Source: Sphingobium sp. CCH11-B1 | GTDB lineage: Bacteria; Pseudomonadota; Alphaproteobacteria; Sphingomonadales; Sphingomonadaceae | DNA: 8,117 nucleotides | Assembly (NCBI RefSeq): GCF_001556865.1 | Contig: NZ_LSJY01000088.1 | Coordinates: forward strand, 1 to 8,117 | Direction of reading: 5' to 3' | Part shown: in pieces, positions 5,405 to 8,117 of the stretch | Numbering within the stretch: position 1 is the first letter of the stretch | Layout: the number at the start of each line of letters is the position of its first letter | Position numbers and translations under genes: made by a program | Notes under the pieces: model-generated | Seen by the model: only the letters and a program-made list of their open reading frames with translations | What the model was told of the DNA's origin: nothing | Databases searched by the model: none

Positions 5405-7435
5405 ATGTCGGCAACCAAAATCCTCTGGGGTCAGGTCTTCGCGGTCTTCCTGATCGTGCTCGCAGCCATATGGGCGGCGACACAATGGACCGCCGCGGCG
5501 CTCGCCCACCAGCCTCAGCTTGGCCGACCTTGGTTCATGCTGGGGGATTGGCCGATCTATCCGCCGCCGGCCTTCTTCTGGTGGTGGTTCAGCTACGACG
5601 CCTATGCGCCTGAGATATTCCAGACCGGCGCGTTCATCGCCGTGTCGGGCGGGTTCGCCGCCATCATCGTCGCCATCGCCATGTCGGTATGGCGCGCGCG
5701 TGAACTGACGAATGCCGAGACCTATGGCTCGGCGCGCTGGTCGGAACGCGGGGAAGTGCGCTCCGCCGGTCTGCTCGGCGACAATGGCGTGGTGCTCGGG
5801 CGGCTCGGCCGCGACTATCTGCGCCACGACGGGCCTGAGCATGTGCTGTGTTTCGCGCCCACACGGAGCGGCAAGGGTGTGGGTCTTGTGGTGCCGACGC
5901 TCCTGACCTGGCCCGGCTCCGCCATCGTGCATGACATCAAGGGTGAGAACTGGCAGCTCACCGCCGGTTTTCGTGCCCGGCACGCGCGGGTGTTGCTGTT
6001 CGATCCGACCAACGGCGCCTCGGCCGCCTACAATCCCCTTCTCGAAATCCGCAAGGGCGCCTGGGAGGTGCGCGACGTGCAGAACGTCGCGGACGTGCTG
6101 GTGGACCCGGAAGGCAGTCTCGAAAAGCGCAACCATTGGGAAAAGACATCCCATGCACTGCTGGTCGGCGCGATCCTCCATGTGCTCTATGCCGAGGCCG
6201 ACAAGACGCTTGCGGGCGTCGCCGCCTTCCTGTCCGATCCGCGCCGCCCGATCGAAAGCACGTTATGGGCGATGATGACCACGCGGCATTTGGGCGAGGC
6301 CGGGGTCCATCCCGTTGTCGCCAGCGCCGCGCGCGAGTTGTTGAACAAGTCGGCGAACGAGCGATCGGGCGTGCTTTCCACCGCCATGTCGTTCCTGGGC
6401 CTGTATCGCGATCCCGTCGTCGCGCAGGTTACGCGCACTTGCGAATGGCGCATCAAGGATCTGGTCGAGGGCGACGAGCCGGTAACGCTCTATCTGGTCG
6501 TTCCCCCCAGCGACATCTCCCGCACCAAGCCGCTCATTCGGCTGATCCTCAACCAGATCGGGCGTCGGCTGACCGAGGACTTGAATGCCCGGCAAGCGCG
6601 TCACCGCCTGCTGTTGATGCTCGACGAATTTCCCGCGCTCGGGAGACTGGATTTCTTCGAGTCCGCGCTGGCGTTCATGGCGGGCTACGGCATCCAGAGC
6701 TTCCTCATCGCCCAGAGCCTCAATCAGATTGAAAAGGCTTACGGGCCGAACAACGCGATCCTCGACAATTGCCATGTGCGCGTGGCGTTCGCGACCAATG
6801 ACGAACGCACCGCCAAGCGCATATCGGACGCGCTCGGCACGGCGACCGAGATGCGGGCGATGAAGAATTATGCCGGACACAGATTGTCCCCCTGGCTCGG
6901 CCATTTGATGGTGTCCCGACAGGAAACGGCCCGCCAGCTTCTTACCCCCGGCGAGATCATGCAGCTTCCGCCTGACGACGAAATTGTCATGGTCGCGGGA
7001 ATCCCGCCGATCCGCGCGAAGAAGGTTCGCTACTACAAGGATCGCCGGTTCACGGAGCGCGTGATGCCGCCGCCGGACATGAATGTCGGCGGCGGCCCGC
7101 CGCGCCCGGACGACTGGAGCGGCCTGTCTCCGATCGAAGCCCCGCCCATGCCCGAACCTATCGGGCAGGACGCCCCGAAAAAGCCGAAGAAGAAAAAGGC
7201 CCGCAAGAAAACCGAGACGGATGACGACGCCGCGAATGCGGACCTGCGCCGCGATCCGCAGTTGGAGCGCCATATCGACATCGCGCCGCCGCCCATGCCG
7301 GCGCCGACCAATGAGTTCGAGCTGGACGAACCGGAACAGGATACCGACGCGGCGAGGCAAGCAGCGACGCGCCGCCAGATGCAGCGTATCGCACGGCAGG
7401 CGTCGCTCGATCCAGATGACGGCATCGAGCTATGA
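5405..7435 (+). CDS. traG: TraG/VirD4 type IV coupling protein
   Basis: This 676-residue inner-membrane ATPase links the relaxase-DNA complex to the secretion channel and pumps the DNA. Hydrophobic segments at about 8-30 and 74-96 anchor it. Walker A is APTRSGKGVGLVVPT (151-165), preceded by the family block AETYGSARWS (105-113). HDIKGENW (176-183) follows. Walker B is RLLLMLDEFPALG (401-413) with Asp407 and Glu408. FLIAQSLNQIEKAYG (433-447) is the usual sensor region. The C-terminal tail from 555 is proline-rich and charged, with a lysine block KKPKKKKARKK (592-602), probably flexible and able to contact DNA or relaxase. ATG 5405 gives the common family start MSATKILWGQ. An in-frame TTG at 5369 would add 12 residues. 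No strong ribosome site is seen. The 3' end overlaps the next gene by ATGA. The insert upstream separates it from the relaxase gene. Confidence 0.95.
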   Translation: MSATKILWGQVFAVFLIVLAAIWAATQWTAAALAHQPQLGRPWFMLGDWPIYPPPAFFWWWFSYDAYAPEIFQTGAFIAVSGGFAAIIVAIAMSVWRARELTNAETYGSARWSERGEVRSAGLLGDNGVVLGRLGRDYLRHDGPEHVLCFAPTRSGKGVGLVVPTLLTWPGSAIVHDIKGENWQLTAGFRARHARVLLFDPTNGASAAYNPLLEIRKGAWEVRDVQNVADVLVDPEGSLEKRNHWEKTSHALLVGAILHVLYAEADKTLAGVAAFLSDPRRPIESTLWAMMTTRHLGEAGVHPVVASAARELLNKSANERSGVLSTAMSFLGLYRDPVVAQVTRTCEWRIKDLVEGDEPVTLYLVVPPSDISRTKPLIRLILNQIGRRLTEDLNARQARHRLLLMLDEFPALGRLDFFESALAFMAGYGIQSFLIAQSLNQIEKAYGPNNAILDNCHVRVAFATNDERTAKRISDALGTATEMRAMKNYAGHRLSPWLGHLMVSRQETARQLLTPGEIMQLPPDDEIVMVAGIPPIRAKKVRYYKDRRFTERVMPPPDMNVGGGPPRPDDWSGLSPIEAPPMPEPIGQDAPKKPKKKKARKKTETDDDAANADLRRDPQLERHIDIAPPPMPAPTNEFELDEPEQDTDAARQAATRRQMQRIARQASLDPDDGIEL

Positions 7436-7851
7436 CCACCAAAAGCCGTCTGTCAGTCTATCTCGATCACGACATCATGCAGGCGCTTGCCGCCTATGCC
7501 GATCGGCGCGGGCAATCCCGTTCGCTCATCGCCGAGGCCGCCATCGCATCCTTCCTGTCCCCGGACGCCGACGAGCAACGCGAGGCGGCTATCGCCAAGC
7601 GGCTTGACCGACTCGACCGGCGCACGACGCGGCTGGAACGCGATGTCGGAATCGGTGTCGAGATGATCGCGCTGTTCGTTCGCTTCTGGCTGTCGAACAC
7701 CCCGCCACCGCCCGAAGCGGAACGGGCGGCGATGCGTCGCCAGGGCGGGGATCGCTACGATGCTTTCATGGATGCGCTTGGCCGCCGACTCGCGAAGGGT
7801 CCGAAGGTTGGCCAGGAGATCAATGAGGATTTTCCTGCTCAGGACGATTGA
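7432..7851 (+). CDS. Ribbon-helix-helix (CopG family) protein of the transfer operon
   Basis: This is a 139-residue protein. Residues 5-42 form a ribbon-helix-helix DNA-binding fold: a strand KSRLSVYLD, a first helix HDIMQALAAYADRRGQ and a second helix SRSLIAEAAIASFL. Residues about 50-85 are rich in regularly spaced Leu and charged residues and may form a coiled coil, running into a strikingly hydrophobic stretch IGVEMIALFVRFWL (74-87). The end is polar. The family usually acts as dimeric repressors or as relaxosome accessory proteins bound near oriT. A gene of this type regularly lies between traG and trbB in this ICE type. The start ATG overlaps the traG stop as ATGA, so translation is probably coupled. 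Target DNA is unknown; the repeats at 2092-2123, the palindrome at 5181-5196 and the trbB leader are candidates. Confidence 0.88.
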   Translation: MTTKSRLSVYLDHDIMQALAAYADRRGQSRSLIAEAAIASFLSPDADEQREAAIAKRLDRLDRRTTRLERDVGIGVEMIALFVRFWLSNTPPPPEAERAAMRRQGGDRYDAFMDALGRRLAKGPKVGQEINEDFPAQDD

Positions 7852-7940
7852 GCGCCTACGCTGCTGCTTGTCTTTCTTCGCTAGCCTGCGACGCCCCGAT
7901 TTCCTTGTTGAATCGCGGCCTTTCCTGTCTCTTTTGATGT

Positions 7941-7990
7941 GCCCCTGACGCCGGGCAGCGGTTCGCCCGGCCCAATGCAGGGGCCTTTTC
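7941..7990 (+). promoter_or_regulatory. Nested hairpin leader of trbB that covers its ribosome binding site
   Basis: The outer arms GCCCCTG (7941-7947) and CAGGGGC (7978-7984) and the inner arms GCCGGGC (7950-7956) and GCCCGGC (7965-7971) pair perfectly, with only two and six unpaired bases between the stems. The outer 3' arm contains AGGGG (7979-7983), which is the only ribosome binding site for GTG 7991, seven bases away. Folding would therefore block trbB translation. The structure ends in CTTTTC, so it could also act as a weak transcription terminator or attenuator. The structure is read directly from the sequence; the regulatory role is inference. Confidence 0.6.
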
Positions 7991-8117
7991 GTGACCGTTC
8001 ACCCCATCCGTTCCGAGGCAAAAACACGCGGCGCGCGAATGCTGCGCACGGCGTTGGGGCCATCGATCGCGGCCTGGCTCGACGATGCCGCCGTGATCGA
8101 GGTGATGCTGAACCCGG
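7991..8117 (+). CDS. trbB: TrbB, type IV secretion ATPase, N-terminal end (partial)
   Basis: The frame opens at GTG 7991 and runs off the window end. The 42 residues include TRGARMLRTALGPSIAAWL and DDAAVIEVMLNP, which match the start of TrbB/VirB11-type hexameric ATPases of the inner-membrane face of the mating-pair channel. The nucleotide-binding motifs lie beyond the window. GTG 7991 is preferred over the internal ATG 8039 because AGGGG lies seven bases upstream and because relatives have a short stretch before RGARMLRTALG. Its position after the CopG gene is the standard start of a trb operon, so trbC and further trb genes are expected downstream. Confidence 0.88.
   Translation, partial: MTVHPIRSEAKTRGARMLRTALGPSIAAWLDDAAVIEVMLNP

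Noticed and set aside
6263..7360. A long open frame (365 codons) on the - strand opposite traG
   Set aside because: It is an antisense shadow of traG, whose own frame carries Walker motifs and family blocks throughout.
7760..7948. A small + strand open frame crossing the end of the CopG gene
   Set aside because: It is out of frame with CopG over most of its length, has no ribosome site and ends inside the trbB leader hairpin.
1..8117. CRISPR arrays, tRNA or rRNA genes, insertion sequences, att sites
   Set aside because: Reading through both strands I saw no regularly spaced repeats of CRISPR type, no tRNA-like cloverleaf with conserved arms, no transposase or integrase coding sequence and no recognisable attachment site.

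Overview
The window is GC-rich (by eye about 65% outside one segment). It carries a continuous block of conjugation genes of the kind found in integrative conjugative elements (ICEs) and related plasmids of Alphaproteobacteria. The order is DUF2840 - TraF peptidase - DUF736 - lytic transglycosylase - relaxase with DUF3363 - TraG coupling protein - CopG-type protein - TrbB. The protein sequences and this order resemble the transfer modules I know from Sphingomonadales and Rhizobiales, including the traF-rlxS region of rhizobial symbiosis ICEs. The host is therefore most likely an alphaproteobacterium. The species cannot be told from the sequence.

Left part (1-1922, + strand): four tightly packed genes. 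The end of a DUF2840 protein overlaps the traF start by ATGA. traF overlaps the DUF736 gene by 20 bases. A GTG-started VirB1-like transglycosylase follows DUF736 after 3 bases. They look like one translationally coupled unit for pilus and secretion-channel maturation.

Middle (1923-3912): a 259-base non-coding stretch full of inverted and direct repeats leads into a MOBP/VirD2-like relaxase gene. By position and repeat content this stretch is the best candidate for the origin of transfer (oriT) or for relaxase regulation.

Insert (about 3913-5210): one AT-richer gene (3939-5105) on the - strand sits between the relaxase and traG, which are normally near neighbours. It encodes a 388-residue DUF3644-type protein with an N-terminal helix-turn-helix-like segment and an R-x4-H motif (RNEVEH) like that of HEPN ribonucleases. 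It looks like cargo, plausibly a defence or abortive-infection gene, placed inside the transfer operon. It separates traG from the upstream transcript, so traG probably needs its own promoter in 5106-5404.

Right part (5405-8117, + strand): traG (VirD4-type ATPase) overlaps by ATGA a ribbon-helix-helix (CopG) gene. After a 139-base gap comes the start of trbB, the ATPase of the mating-pair apparatus, cut by the window end. The gap holds a nested GC-rich hairpin whose outer 3' arm contains the trbB Shine-Dalgarno sequence. This suggests that trbB, and perhaps the rest of a trb operon downstream, is controlled at translation or by attenuation.

Together: the relaxase nicks oriT and pilots the strand, TraG links the relaxosome to the channel, TraF and the transglycosylase help build the channel, and TrbB powers it. 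The DUF3644 gene is the part that does not belong to the conjugation machinery and is the most interesting item here.
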